A DNA stretch of 22,240 bases. Source: Candidatus Azambacteria bacterium. Its GTDB lineage: Bacteria; Patescibacteriota; Minisyncoccia; GWC2-36-17; M10-OD1-4. The stretch spans positions 1-22,240 of the forward strand of contig JACQDS010000015.1 in NCBI GenBank assembly GCA_016200995.1, written 5' to 3'. The translations under genes were made by a program, and so were the position numbers. The notes beneath the pieces are model-generated. The model did not search any database. It was not told the DNA's origin and saw only the letters and a program-made list of their open reading frames with translations. Below, in pieces: positions 7,924 through 16,296 of the stretch; within the stretch, counting starts at the first letter, position 1, and each line of letters begins with the position of its first letter.

Positions 7924-8592
7924 TTACTTAACCTCATTATTAAAAACCTCGCCTTTGTATATCCAAACTTTTATTCCTATCACTCCGTACCTGCAATATG
8001 CGTTTGTTTGGGCATAGTCAATATCCGCTCTCAAAGTCTGCAAAGGTATATTGCCTTTTGCCAGCCACTCTCTTCTTGCCATTTCATTGCCGTCCAATCT
8101 TCCGGAGACCATCACCTTCACTCCTTCAACATCATGGCTTTGCATAGCTTTTTCTATCGCCTGCTTAAGAACCCTTCTGAAAGGAATTCTTTTCTCGATC
8201 TGATCCGCCATCTGTTGTCCGAGTATTCTCGCATCCGCATCCGGCTTTGAAACCTCTTCTATCTGAAGCTTAACATTGATCTTCGCAAGTTTTTCCGTCT
8301 TTATGGTTTTATAAAAATTCTCGATCTCTTTTTTCAAAGATTTCACTCCGGCTCCGCCTTTGCCGATGATGAGCCCCGGTCTTGATGTGTGAATTACGGC
8401 TTTGACCTCATTTGCCGATCTTTCTATCTCAATTCTGCTTAAGCCTTGCTTTTTGAATTTGTCGGTCAAAAACTTTCGCAAAAGATAATCCTCACGCAAA
8501 AATCCTTGATATTTTTTCGCGCTGAACCATCTTGATCTCCAAGTTGTTGTCTCTCCTATTCTAAATACTAGCGGATTAACCTTCTTTCCCAT
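7924..8592 (-). CDS. rpsC: Ribosomal protein uS3
   Basis: 222 residues. Part of the mRNA entry channel and its helicase activity. The start [20 protein letters not shown], the KH-type segment [20 protein letters not shown], and [20 protein letters not shown] followed by [12 protein letters not shown] in the C-terminal domain are diagnostic. It follows rplV by 5 bp and precedes rplP. Confidence 0.97.
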   Translation of the reverse strand: MGKKVNPLVFRIGETTTWRSRWFSAKKYQGFLREDYLLRKFLTDKFKKQGLSRIEIERSANEVKAVIHTSRPGLIIGKGGAGVKSLKKEIENFYKTIKTEKLAKINVKLQIEEVSKPDADARILGQQMADQIEKRIPFRRVLKQAIEKAMQSHDVEGVKVMVSGRLDGNEMARREWLAKGNIPLQTLRADIDYAQTNAYCRYGVIGIKVWIYKGEVFNNEVK

Positions 8593-8597
8593 AATGA

Positions 8598-9053
8598 TTA
8601 CTTAGATTTTTTACTTGTTACTTTTTTAACCGACTTTTTCGCTGTTTTGTTCACGGCTTTCTTTGCTGTTTTCTTTTCATCTTTAGCCTCTTCCGACTCA
8701 TTAGCCTCCTTTTTGCTTTTCACTTTCTCGTCCAAAACCATCAATATCTTTGTCGTTCTTTTATGTATATGCGCCGCCCTGCCCATCGCTCTTGGCATTA
8801 TCCTTTTTAGAACCGGTCCGGCATTGACTATCATCTCCGAGATATATAAATTTGACTCGTCAATTTTAAAATTATTCTTTGCGTTCGCAACCGCAGAATC
8901 AAGAAGCTTCATTATCGGCTGAGATGATCTTTTCACCAAAAATCTGAGCTGAGCTCTTGCGCTTGCAATCGGAAGACCCTTGATCAAGTTTGTCACCAGC
9001 CTGACCTTTCTTGGCGATATTCTTAAATTGTTTAGCTGTGCTTTTACCTGCAT
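8598..9053 (-). CDS. rplV: Ribosomal protein uL22 with Lys/Ala-rich tail
   Basis: 151 residues. The first roughly 110 form the normal uL22 domain lining the exit tunnel (LRISPRKVRLVTNLIKGLP; the conserved beta-hairpin block GPVLKRIMPRAMGRAAHIHK). The last roughly 40 residues are a Lys/Ala/Glu-rich histone-H1-like tail (KKTAKKAVNKTAKKSVKKV) beyond the usual length. Such basic tails probably add rRNA contacts. The gene sits between rpsS and rpsC. Confidence 0.96.
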   Translation of the reverse strand: MQVKAQLNNLRISPRKVRLVTNLIKGLPIASARAQLRFLVKRSSQPIMKLLDSAVANAKNNFKIDESNLYISEMIVNAGPVLKRIMPRAMGRAAHIHKRTTKILMVLDEKVKSKKEANESEEAKDEKKTAKKAVNKTAKKSVKKVTSKKSK

Positions 9054-9062
9054 AAATTTATA

Positions 9063-9341
9063 TTATTTGCCTTGCTCTACTGTTTTCTGAAGCTTGCCGC
9101 CATGCTTGATGAATTTTCTTGTCGGAGAAAACTCTCCCAGCCTGTGCCCGACCATATCCTCGGTAATAAAGACCTCAATATGCTGTTTGCCGTTGTATAC
9201 TCCGAAAGTATGTCCCACCATCTCGGGCGCGATCATAGAAGCCCTTGCCCAGGTCTTGATGACCTCGCCGGGTTTCGCCTTGGCTGCTTTTTTAAGCAGT
9301 TTCTCGTATACATATGGCCCCTTCTTTAAACTTCTTGACAT
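9063..9341 (-). CDS. rpsS: Ribosomal protein uS19
   Basis: 92 residues, normal length. In the small-subunit head next to uS13. [40 protein letters not shown] and [18 protein letters not shown] are diagnostic. It follows rplB by 4 bp. Confidence 0.97.
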   Translation of the reverse strand: MSRSLKKGPYVYEKLLKKAAKAKPGEVIKTWARASMIAPEMVGHTFGVYNGKQHIEVFITEDMVGHRLGEFSPTRKFIKHGGKLQKTVEQGK

Positions 9342-9345
9342 ATCT

Positions 9346-10185
9346 TTATGACTTCTTAATGTTTGATCTTCTTCTTACTATCAATCTGTCTGAACCCTTT
9401 CTTTTCTTTCTGGTCTTTTTTCCTAATGCATGCTTGCCCCATGGGGTCTTTGGATATTTCAAACCGATTCCCTGTCTGCCTTCTCCTCCACCGTGCGGAT
9501 GATCCACCGGATTCATAGCCGAGCCTCTGACGGTCGGCCTCTTGCCAACCCATCTTGATCTGCCAGCTTTTCCGTGATTGACCAAAGCGTACTCTGTGTT
9601 TGAAACAACTCCGATGGTCGCCAAACAGCCGTCCTGAACCTTTCTGATCTCTTTTGAAGGCATTAAAAGCTGAGTGTATCCGCCTTCATTTGCCATCACC
9701 TGCGCCGCAGAACCTGCTGATCTCACTATCTGTCCGCCTTTGTTCGGCTCGATCTCGATATTATGAACAAAAAATCCAACCGGTATCTTTTTCAAAGGCA
9801 ATCTGTTGCCGTCTTTTAAAGGAGCGTCATTTGAAGTGATGACCTTATCGCCTACTTTCATGTTTTTCTCCGCTATAACATACCTTTTCTCTCCATCGGC
9901 ATAAACCAAGAGCGCGATGAACGCGGATCTATTTGGGTCGTATTCCAAAGAAACAACCTTTGACGGAATATCAAACTTGTCCTGCTTGAAATCAACACAT
10001 CTGTAGACTCTCTTGTTTCCGCCACCTTTGTGTCTTGTCGTTATTCTACCGGCTTTTGATCTGCCAACTCCCCTCTTGTAGCCTTTTGTCAAAGACTTCT
10101 CGGGTTTGTTGGTCGTCAAAACAGAGTAGTCAACTACTGTTCTTCCTCTCTGTCCGGGTGTTGTTGGTTTAAATCTCTTTAACAT
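9346..10185 (-). CDS. rplB: Ribosomal protein uL2
   Basis: 279 residues, normal length. It is one of the proteins needed for peptidyl-transferase centre formation. The start [20 protein letters not shown], the central [20 protein letters not shown], and the C-terminal [20 protein letters not shown] are all present. That last block includes the conserved His in HPHGGGEG. It lies between rplW and rpsS in S10-operon order. Confidence 0.98.
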   Translation of the reverse strand: MLKRFKPTTPGQRGRTVVDYSVLTTNKPEKSLTKGYKRGVGRSKAGRITTRHKGGGNKRVYRCVDFKQDKFDIPSKVVSLEYDPNRSAFIALLVYADGEKRYVIAEKNMKVGDKVITSNDAPLKDGNRLPLKKIPVGFFVHNIEIEPNKGGQIVRSAGSAAQVMANEGGYTQLLMPSKEIRKVQDGCLATIGVVSNTEYALVNHGKAGRSRWVGKRPTVRGSAMNPVDHPHGGGEGRQGIGLKYPKTPWGKHALGKKTRKKRKGSDRLIVRRRSNIKKS

Positions 10186-10192
10186 ATATTTA

Positions 10193-10597
10193 TTATACTC
10201 CTGCGTCTATTTTATCCCCTTCTTTCAAAGTGACAATCGCCTTTTTAAAGCCGGATTTTCTTCCGTGATGCGCTCCGAGTCTGACATTCTTGCTTGCCGT
10301 GTTTATCATAGCGATATTAACAACCTTAACATTGTAGATCTTTTCAACCGCTCTTTTAACATCAACCTTGTTTGCCGACTTCTCAACTTTAAAAGCGTAT
10401 TTGTTCTCCTGTCCCATCATCGCCGTCTTTTCCGTAATGTACGGCTGCTTGAGGATATTATAATACACAAGACCTGCTGATTTTGCAATGCCTTTTTTAT
10501 CGGTCTTTGCTTCCAAAGCGGCGGATTTCTTCGTCTGCTTCACCTCTTTCTCCGCGCTCTTTTTTACGCTTTTTTTGATTTTATCTAAAATAGCCAT
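10193..10597 (-). CDS. rplW: Ribosomal protein uL23 with Lys-rich N-terminal extension
   Basis: 134 residues against the usual roughly 95-100. The uL23 domain starts near residue 48 (ILKQPYITEKTAMMGQENKY) and includes VDVKRAVEKIYNVKVVNIAM. It forms the exit-tunnel docking site for trigger factor, SRP and SecY. The first roughly 45 residues are Lys/Ala-rich (KSVKKSAEKEVKQTKKSAAL), similar in style to the tails on uS5 and uL22. It overlaps neither neighbour and is 1 bp from rplD. Confidence 0.95.
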   Translation of the reverse strand: MAILDKIKKSVKKSAEKEVKQTKKSAALEAKTDKKGIAKSAGLVYYNILKQPYITEKTAMMGQENKYAFKVEKSANKVDVKRAVEKIYNVKVVNIAMINTASKNVRLGAHHGRKSGFKKAIVTLKEGDKIDAGV

Positions 10598-10598
10598 C

Positions 10599-11258
10599 TT
10601 ATTTCTTTAATTTGGTATATGTGCTGTTTATGACATCCAAAGAATCTTTCAAAACCACCGCGTATCTGAAATCAAGAAGATCTCCGACATTCAAACTGTC
10701 CGCGCTGATAACTTTTACATTTGGTATGTTTCTGAAAGAAAGATTGATCTCATTGTCGGATTTTGGAACGACAAACAATGTTCTTCTCTTGCCTTTCAGG
10801 TCAAAAACCTTTCCGGTGAATGCTTTCAAAAACACATTGGCATCCTTTGTCTTTATGCCTTTAATGGATAAACTGTCCAAAAACGCGATCTCTTTGTCAT
10901 TAAGCTTTGATGTTAAAGCCATAAACAACGCTTTCTGCTTCTGTTTTTTGTTTATACTCTTTGAAAAATTCCTCTCGTTTCTTGGTCCGAAAGCGACGCC
11001 TCCGCCTACCCAGATAGGCGATCTGATAGAGCCGTGTCTCGCTCTGCCTGTTCCTTTTTGCTTCCAAGGTTTTATGCCTCCTCCTCTGACCTCGCTTCTG
11101 TCTTTTGTGTGAGCAATATTAATTCTGGCATTTGCCTGTTGAGCAACATAAACTTGATGAATAAGGCTTGGATTGAACTCCACGCCAAAAACATCTTCAG
11201 AGAGTTCAAGATTTCCTGATCTGTCGCCTTTTTGATTGTATAAATCAACACTTATCAT
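10599..11258 (-). CDS. rplD: Ribosomal protein uL4
   Basis: 219 residues, normal length. It has a globular domain plus a loop reaching the exit tunnel. The loop block GGGIKPWKQKGTGRARHGSI with SPIWVGGGVAFGP is diagnostic. In E. coli uL4 feeds back on the S10 operon leader. The rplC leader here has a terminator-like hairpin, but whether uL4 acts on it is only a guess. It follows rplC by 8 bp. Confidence 0.97.
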   Translation of the reverse strand: MISVDLYNQKGDRSGNLELSEDVFGVEFNPSLIHQVYVAQQANARINIAHTKDRSEVRGGGIKPWKQKGTGRARHGSIRSPIWVGGGVAFGPRNERNFSKSINKKQKQKALFMALTSKLNDKEIAFLDSLSIKGIKTKDANVFLKAFTGKVFDLKGKRRTLFVVPKSDNEINLSFRNIPNVKVISADSLNVGDLLDFRYAVVLKDSLDVINSTYTKLKK

Positions 11259-11266
11259 AATATTAT

Positions 11267-11872
11267 TTATTTCTGGCTTACTATTTCCACAAGCGTTCCT
11301 TTTCTCCCCGGCAACGCTCCGGATATCGCTAAAATTCCGTTCTCCGCATCAACCTTCACAACTTTCAATCCCTTGGTAAACACTCTGTCGGATCCTGTTC
11401 TTCCGGCCATTCTTCTGCCTTTAAAAACCCTTTGAACTCCGCCGGCGCCGATGGAACCCGGAGATCTTAAATTGTGCGCCTGTCCGTGGCTTCCGGGACC
11501 GCCGCTAAAATGATGTCTTTTAACGACTCCTTGAAAACCCTTTCCTTTTGAGATGCCTGAAACATTAACTCCATCACCGACCGCAAATGTTGATATCTCG
11601 ATCTTGTCTCCAACTTTGTAGTTTTCCGCATCCGTTCTGAATTCCTTCAAAAAAAGAAATTGCCCGAGATCTTTTAAATGCCCCTTCTCCGGTTTGTTGA
11701 TATTTTTTTTGTGCCCGGAACCTATCTGAACAGCCTTGTAGCCGTCTTTTTCTTCCGTTCTTATCTGTGTGACGGTGCATGGATCAACCTCAACCAAAGT
11801 GACAGGAACAACCTTGCCGCCTTCGTCAAAGATCTGGGTCATATTCAATTTTTTGCCTATAATAAACTTCAT
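11267..11872 (-). CDS. rplC: Ribosomal protein uL3
   Basis: 201 residues from the ATG at 11870-11872. The product begins MKFIIGKKLNMTQIFDEGGK, as uL3 does. A TTG 24 bp further upstream would add MLTFYFKE but lies in a terminator-like hairpin and gives an atypical N-terminus. KGKGFQGVVKRHHFSGGPGS and the GSIGAGGVQRVFKGRRMAGR block form the extension reaching the peptidyl-transferase centre. It is the first gene of the long array; rpsJ, normally joined to it, is separated by 143 bp containing structure and a -10 box. Confidence 0.96.
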   Translation of the reverse strand: MKFIIGKKLNMTQIFDEGGKVVPVTLVEVDPCTVTQIRTEEKDGYKAVQIGSGHKKNINKPEKGHLKDLGQFLFLKEFRTDAENYKVGDKIEISTFAVGDGVNVSGISKGKGFQGVVKRHHFSGGPGSHGQAHNLRSPGSIGAGGVQRVFKGRRMAGRTGSDRVFTKGLKVVKVDAENGILAISGALPGRKGTLVEIVSQK

Positions 11873-11888
11873 TTCTTTAAAATAAAAA

Positions 11889-11903
11889 GTGAGCAAAGCT
11901 CAC
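11889..11903 (-). terminator. Terminator-like hairpin in the rplC leader (attenuator candidate)
   Basis: In mRNA sense the stem GTGAGC-TTT-GCTCAC is followed by TTTTTATTTT and then the rplC ATG 16 bp later. An upstream AAGCT (within 11911-11916) can pair with the AGCTT of the stem, giving a competing fold. A stem with a U-tract between a promoter and the first gene suggests attenuation. Confidence 0.45.
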
Positions 11904-11941
11904 AATTAAAAAGCTTAACTTACAAAAATAAACAAATTGTA

Positions 11942-11947
11942 ATTATA
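11942..11947 (-). promoter_or_regulatory. Candidate -10 box for the rplC operon
   Basis: A perfect TATAAT lies between the rpsJ 3' hairpin and rplC. The -35 position falls inside that hairpin and reads TCACTT or CACTTG, a poor match. The predicted transcript would start near 11935 and have a leader of about 63 nt. Confidence 0.4.
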
Positions 11948-11957
11948 CGCTGTTCAT

Positions 11958-12007
11958 AGATTGCAAGTGATTTCGCAAAAATAATTTCGCGAAGTCATCT
12001 GCAATCT
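11958..12007 (-). terminator. Long hairpin after rpsJ
   Basis: An inverted repeat of about 19 bp with two mismatches: AGATTGCA pairs with TGCAATCT, GTGA with TCAT, and TTCGC with GCGAA, around a 12-nt loop. It begins 8 bp after the rpsJ stop. No U-tract follows in the minus direction, so termination is uncertain; an mRNA end-protection or processing role is equally possible. Confidence 0.5.
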
Positions 12008-12015
12008 AACGAAAA

Positions 12016-12342
12016 CTACATCATCTTTATCTCAATATCAACTCCGGCCGGCAAAGAAAGATTTGTCAATGCGTCTATGGTCTTTGCGCTTGGATTTAAA
12101 ATATCCACTATTCTTTTGTGAACCCTCATCTCGTAGTGATCTCCGGCGCTTCTGTGAACAAAAGTTGATCTTGTGATGGCATATTTTCTCGTTTCTGTCG
12201 GCAATGGAACAGGACCGGCAATGCTTCCGCCTTGTCTTTCAGCCGCCTCAACGATCTGTCTTGTGCTGTTATCGATGATCTTATTGTCGTACGCTCTGAT
12301 CTTGATCCTTAACTTTTGTACTTGTTCTTCTTTCTTTGACAT
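12016..12342 (-). CDS. rpsJ: Ribosomal protein uS10
   Basis: 108 residues ending in TAG. KLRIKIRAYDNKIIDNSTRQ, the central GPVPLPTETRKYAITRSTFV and HYEMRVHKRIVDILNPSAKT are diagnostic. It belongs to the small-subunit head; in other bacteria it also pairs with NusB in antitermination. Here it is cotranscribed with tuf rather than directly with rplC. A strong hairpin lies between tuf and its ATG. Confidence 0.97.
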   Translation of the reverse strand: MSKKEEQVQKLRIKIRAYDNKIIDNSTRQIVEAAERQGGSIAGPVPLPTETRKYAITRSTFVHRSAGDHYEMRVHKRIVDILNPSAKTIDALTNLSLPAGVDIEIKMM

Positions 12343-12352
12343 ATATTCATTT

Positions 12353-12385
12353 CAAAGCCTCCCCTCCTTTCGAAGGGAGGCTTTG
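12353..12385. terminator. GC-rich hairpin between tuf and rpsJ
   Basis: An 11-bp perfect stem CAAAGCCTCCC / GGGAGGCTTTG with an 11-nt loop. No T-tract follows on either strand. In mRNA sense the second arm contains GGGGAGG about 15 nt before the rpsJ ATG. The fold could therefore hide a distant ribosome-loading site or cause partial attenuation between tuf and rpsJ. Confidence 0.6.
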
Positions 12386-12396
12386 ATCATTAAACA

Positions 12397-13590
12397 TTAA
12401 GCTGAAATACTCAATACAACTCCTGCTCCAACTGTCTTACCTCCTTCACGGATGGCAAACCTCTGCTTCTCTTCAAGAGCAACCGGAGTTATCAATTTAA
12501 CCTTAACCTTAATTGTATCTCCAGGCATAACCATCTCTGTTCCGGCTGGCAATATGATATCCCCCGTCACATCTGTCGTTCTAACATAAAACTGGGGTTT
12601 GTATCCTGTGAAAAATGGAGAATGTCTTCCGCCTTCCTCTTTTGTAAGAACATAGATCTCAGCCTCAAAGTCGGTATGCGGAGTGACAGAACCGGCTTTT
12701 GCAAGAACCTGTCCTCTCTCAACATCCTCTTTCTTTTGGCCTCTGAGCAATATTCCCGCGTTGTCTCCAGCCATAGCCGAGTCAAGACTCTTGTTGAACA
12801 TTTCAATTCCTGTGATAACGCCTTTTTGAGTAGGTCTGATACCGATGATCTCAATGTCATCACCAACTTTAACCTCTCCTCTTTCAACTCTTCCTGTGAC
12901 GACAGTTCCTCTGCCTTCAATTGAGAAAATATCTTCGATAGGCATAAGAAACGGCTTTGATGTCTCTCTGACAGGATCCGGGATCCACTCGTCGCAAGCC
13001 TTCATAAGCTCAAGAAGTTTCTGAACATATACTCCATCTTTTGTTGTTTCCTCAAGAGCTTTAACTGATGAACCTCTGATGAAAGGAGTATTCTTTCCAT
13101 CAAATCCGTATTTTGTCAAAAGATCCCTGATCTCCTCCTCTACCAAGTCAACAAGCTCTGGGTCGTCCGCCAAGTCCATTTTATTCAAATACACAACCAA
13201 AGCCGGAACGCCAACCTGCTTTGCGAGCAAGATATGCTCTCTTGTTTGTGGCATAGGTCCGTCCGGAGCGGCAACAACCAAGATCGCGCCGTCCATCTGA
13301 GCGGCGCCGGTGATCATATTCTTTATATAGTCGGCATGCCCGGGAGCGTCAATGTGAGCGTAATGTCTCTTTGCTGTTTCATACTCTGAATGGTGCAAAG
13401 AAATGGTAATACCTCTCTCCCTCTCCTCCGGAGCTGCGTCTATTTGGTCGATAGACTCAAGTCTTGCCTTTTGTCCGGCAAGATTCAAAGCATGCAAGAT
13501 TGCAGCTGTTGTTGTTGTTTTTCCATGGTCAACGTGGCCGATCGTGCCGATGTTAACATGGGGTTTTGTGCGTTCAAATTTTTCCGCCAT
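12397..13590 (-). CDS. tuf: Elongation factor Tu
   Basis: 397 residues, normal length. The GTPase delivers aminoacyl-tRNA to the ribosome. G1 is GHVDHGKT (18-25), G2 is RGITIS (59-64), G3 is DAPGH (81-85; most bacteria have DCPGH), and G4 is NKMD. Domains 2 and 3 are complete, with [20 protein letters not shown] and the terminal [16 protein letters not shown] sigma70-type promoter at 13720-13748 gives a leader of about 120 nt containing a 20-bp palindrome. The following gene is rpsJ. Confidence 0.98.
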   Translation of the reverse strand: MAEKFERTKPHVNIGTIGHVDHGKTTTTAAILHALNLAGQKARLESIDQIDAAPEERERGITISLHHSEYETAKRHYAHIDAPGHADYIKNMITGAAQMDGAILVVAAPDGPMPQTREHILLAKQVGVPALVVYLNKMDLADDPELVDLVEEEIRDLLTKYGFDGKNTPFIRGSSVKALEETTKDGVYVQKLLELMKACDEWIPDPVRETSKPFLMPIEDIFSIEGRGTVVTGRVERGEVKVGDDIEIIGIRPTQKGVITGIEMFNKSLDSAMAGDNAGILLRGQKKEDVERGQVLAKAGSVTPHTDFEAEIYVLTKEEGGRHSPFFTGYKPQFYVRTTDVTGDIILPAGTEMVMPGDTIKVKVKLITPVALEEKQRFAIREGGKTVGAGVVLSISA

Positions 13591-13680
13591 TTTTTTATTT
13601 TTACAGCCGACTGCAATTAAGCTTGAAATTATTAGTGTTCATCAGACCCAATAATTTAAAGCCAATCGCGAAAGCCAGCT

Positions 13681-13700
13681 TTAAAATTAATTAATTTTAA
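13681..13700. repeat. Perfect 20-bp palindrome in the tuf leader
   Basis: TTAAAATTAATTAATTTTAA equals its own reverse complement. It sits downstream of the tuf -10 box and about 90 bp before the ATG. It could be an operator for a dimeric protein or an RNA hairpin; the A/T-only composition makes chance more likely than for a mixed sequence. Confidence 0.6.
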
Positions 13701-13719
13701 TGTTTAAAAATGTTTCAAT

Positions 13720-13748
13720 ATTCTAATCCAAAAATCCTATAAAGTCAA
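13720..13748 (-). promoter_or_regulatory. Sigma70-type promoter for tuf-rpsJ
   Basis: The -35 TTGACT (13743-13748) and -10 TAGAAT (13720-13725) are separated by 17 bp. It starts 14 bp after the stop of the Phd-like gene, separating tuf transcription from fusA. Confidence 0.75.
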
Positions 13749-13761
13749 TAGCTTTTTTTGC

Positions 13762-14118
13762 CTAAAACGGCAAGTCCTCAAGCCGAACCTCTCTTAAATC
13801 TTTCTTTATCCTCTCCACTTCATAATCCACTCTGAACCTCTCTTTAAACTCTCCTTTTTTTGCCGGCTCATTTTCACTTCTTTCTCGCTCAAGCTCTTTT
13901 TCTATCATTTTATCTATTGAATCCATTCCGTAATTTTCAAAGTCGCCGATATCTTCAAACCCTCTCCCGTCTCTCTCCAAAATGCGCTCGCTTTCCGGCG
14001 TCTTCAAACTTCTGGCATAATCATCAAAAGGCACCACCACATATGAAGGCTTGCCGTTTTCCATCACAACTATACCTCTTTTTGATACTTCCAATATTTT
14101 TTTGATATCATCAAGCAT
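13762..14118 (-). CDS. Phd/YefM-type antitoxin-like protein, no toxin partner seen
   Basis: 118 residues. The first roughly 40 (LDDIKKILEVSKRGIVVMEN, then GKPSYVVVPFDDYARSL) resemble the Phd/YefM N-terminal fold, with a helix followed by strands carrying the GKP-x-YVVVPFDDY pattern. The remaining 75 residues are highly charged and Glu/Arg/Lys-rich, probably partly disordered or coiled. Classical members bind their own operator and neutralise a toxin, but no Doc, RelE or PIN-like gene is adjacent. It lies between fusA and tuf, with a repeat-type leader and no Shine-Dalgarno sequence, and ends in TAG. A housekeeping regulator of neighbouring translation genes is a possible but unsupported role. 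Confidence 0.6.
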   Translation of the reverse strand: MLDDIKKILEVSKRGIVVMENGKPSYVVVPFDDYARSLKTPESERILERDGRGFEDIGDFENYGMDSIDKMIEKELERERSENEPAKKGEFKERFRVDYEVERIKKDLREVRLEDLPF

Positions 14119-14123
14119 TTTTT

Positions 14124-14166
14124 CAGCTTATAGCTGTTAGCTTATAGCTTTTAGCTTTTGAAGCTA
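14124..14166. repeat. AGCTTATAGCT-type tandem repeat before the Phd-like gene
   Basis: The plus strand reads CAGCTTATAGCTGTTAGCTT, then ATAGCTTTTAGCTTTTG and AAGCTAG. It lies 5 bp upstream of the start codon in mRNA sense and fills most of the 72-bp gap after fusA. It shares units with 146-183 and 6209-6241. Confidence 0.75.
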
Positions 14167-14190
14167 GAAGCCGGAAACTGAAAACTAAAG

Positions 14191-16233
14191 CTACTTCCTT
14201 CCGGCGATGACCTCCTGCGCAACATTTTTCGGCGCCTCCTCATAACTTGAAAATTCCATACTGTATGAAGCCCTGCCTTCCGTCATTGATCGCAACTGCG
14301 TTGAATAGCCGAACATCTTTGCCAAAGGAACTTGCGCCGTGATGACTTTGATGTTTCCTCTGTCTTCCATGCTGTCTATCCTGCCTCTTCTTGAATTTAA
14401 GTCTCCCGTCACATCACCGACAAAATCCGGTGGCGTGATAACGGCGACTTTCATAATGGGCTCCAAAATTATAGGATTTGCGGCGGTAAGAGCTTTTCTT
14501 GTTGCCATGGAACCGGCGATCTTAAAGGCCGCCTCTGATGAGTCAACATCATGGTAAGAACCGTCAAATAGAGTGACCCTGACATCCTGGATAGGATATC
14601 CGGCAACAACACCTTTCTCAACCGCCTCTTTTGCGCCCTTCTCAACAGCCGGCACAAACTCCTGCGGAATAACTCCTCCTCTGATCTCGTTTTCAAATTC
14701 AAATCCGGCATTTTTCTCAATAGGCTCAACCCTGACTTTAACATGTCCGTATTGGCCTCTTCCGCCGGACTGCTTGACATACTTCTCCTCCGCCTCGGCT
14801 GTGCCTTTGATTGTTTCTTTGTAAGCTACTTGCGGAGCGCCGACTGAAGCGCTGACCTTAAACTCTCTGAACATTCTATCCACCAAAACCTCAAGATGCA
14901 ATTCACCCATTCCGGAAATGATCGTTTCGCCGGTTTCATGATCAACCTTAATCTTAAATGTCGGATCTTCATCGGCAAGCCTTCTTAAAGCTATACCCAT
15001 CTTCTCTTGGTCGGCTTTTGTTTTTGGTTCAATTCTTAATGAGATGACCGGCTCAGGGAATACGATCTTTTCAAGGATGATCGGCTTTGATTCGTCGCAA
15101 AGTGTGTCTCCAGTCGTCGTCTCTTTGAGCCCGACAGCCGCGCCGATATCTCCGGCATTTATCTCATCAACCTCTTCTCTTTGGTTTGCATGCATTCTTA
15201 AGATTCTTCCAATCCTCTCTCTTTTCTGTTTTGTTGAATTGTAAACATAAGAGCCTTTTGTGATCTTTCCGGAGTAAACTCTGAAAAAGGCCAATGAACC
15301 GACAAACGGATCGTTGGCGATCTTAAACGCCAAAGCGGAAAATGGCGCTTCGTCGCTCGCATCTCTTGTCTCCTCGACGTCCGTGTCAGGATTTGTGCCT
15401 TTTATGGAAGGAACATCCAAAGGAGAAGGCAAGTAGTCAACAACCGCGTCCAACGCCAATTGCACGCCTTTGTTCTTCAAGGCCGTTCCGCACAAAACAG
15501 GATTAACGACTCCGCTAAGCGTCGCTTTTCTCAAAGCTGATTTGATATCAGCCTCTGTTATCTCTTTTCCTTCAAGATATTTTTCCGCCAAAACATCATC
15601 TTCGGAAGCTATCATATCAAGCATCTCTTCTCTCCATTTGGCTGTTTCCAACTTCATATTTTCAGGCACCTCTTTCACCTCCACTATCTCGCCCATCTCT
15701 CCTGAAAATGTAATATATTTTTGATTGATAAGATCAATGACGCCTGAGAAATCAGACTCAACTCCGACCGGTATCTGAACCGGTATTGCCTTTGGATTCA
15801 ATCTGTTTCTGATCGACAAAAGATCCTTGTGCCAGTCGGCGCCAGTTCTATCAAGTTTGTTTATGAAGCAGATCCTTGGAACTTTGTATTTGTCCGCTTG
15901 GTGCCAGACGGTTTCTGATTGCGGTTCTACTCCGGCAACGCCGTCAAAAACAACTATTCCTCCGTCCAAAACACGCAAGGACCTCTCAACCTCAACGGTA
16001 AAGTCCACGTGTCCGGGAGTGTCTATAATATTGAATCTATGTTCGCTTGATTTGTCGTTTTCCCTTTCCTGTTCCATCCAGTCCATCACAGCTTCTCCCT
16101 CATGCACCTCGCCTATCTTATGGGAAACTCCGGTATAAAATAAAATTCTTTCTGTGACGGTTGTCTTTCCCGCGTCAATGTGGGCTATAACTCCTATATC
16201 TCTTGTTCTATTCAGTGGATAAATACGCGACAT
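14191..16233 (-). CDS. fusA: Elongation factor G lacking the switch I/G2 motif
   Basis: 680 residues. EF-G drives ribosomal translocation and, with RRF, recycling. G1 AHIDAGKTT (17-25), G3 DTPGHVDF (71-78), NKLD and the C-terminal domains II-V are intact ([18 protein letters not shown]; domain [23 protein letters not shown]). The frame passes from DWMEQERE (51-58) straight to [17 protein letters not shown]. Normal EF-G has RGITITSAATTCFW between these, so about 14 residues are missing in frame, including the Mg-coordinating switch I threonine. Adding 14 gives 694, the usual length. The junction is at 16059/16060. The stop is TAG. Neighbours are rpsG upstream and the Phd-like gene downstream. 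GTP hydrolysis by this product is doubtful if the sequence is correct. Confidence 0.95.
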   Translation of the reverse strand: MSRIYPLNRTRDIGVIAHIDAGKTTVTERILFYTGVSHKIGEVHEGEAVMDWMEQERENDKSSEHRFNIIDTPGHVDFTVEVERSLRVLDGGIVVFDGVAGVEPQSETVWHQADKYKVPRICFINKLDRTGADWHKDLLSIRNRLNPKAIPVQIPVGVESDFSGVIDLINQKYITFSGEMGEIVEVKEVPENMKLETAKWREEMLDMIASEDDVLAEKYLEGKEITEADIKSALRKATLSGVVNPVLCGTALKNKGVQLALDAVVDYLPSPLDVPSIKGTNPDTDVEETRDASDEAPFSALAFKIANDPFVGSLAFFRVYSGKITKGSYVYNSTKQKRERIGRILRMHANQREEVDEINAGDIGAAVGLKETTTGDTLCDESKPIILEKIVFPEPVISLRIEPKTKADQEKMGIALRRLADEDPTFKIKVDHETGETIISGMGELHLEVLVDRMFREFKVSASVGAPQVAYKETIKGTAEAEEKYVKQSGGRGQYGHVKVRVEPIEKNAGFEFENEIRGGVIPQEFVPAVEKGAKEAVEKGVVAGYPIQDVRVTLFDGSYHDVDSSEAAFKIAGSMATRKALTAANPIILEPIMKVAVITPPDFVGDVTGDLNSRRGRIDSMEDRGNIKVITAQVPLAKMFGYSTQLRSMTEGRASYSMEFSSYEEAPKNVAQEVIAGRK

Positions 16234-16249
16234 AATCTATAAATTGAAG

Positions 16250-16279
16250 TGACCGGAAAGAACCGGTCATCTTTTTTTT
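16250..16279 (+). terminator. Intrinsic terminator facing plus, between rpsG and fusA
   Basis: The 7-bp stem TGACCGG-AAAGAA-CCGGTCA is followed on the plus strand by TCTTTTTTTT. The genes here run on minus, where the stem is preceded by A8 and followed by CTTCAATTT, a poor tract. It would therefore stop antisense transcription more readily than rpsG-fusA transcription. Confidence 0.55.
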
Positions 16280-16296
16280 AATTATTAAAAATGATA

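Noticed and set aside
11873..11896. TTG start giving an eight-residue longer uL3
   Set aside because: It lies in the terminator-like stem and its tract, and adds residues atypical of uL3, which normally begins at MKFIIGKK.
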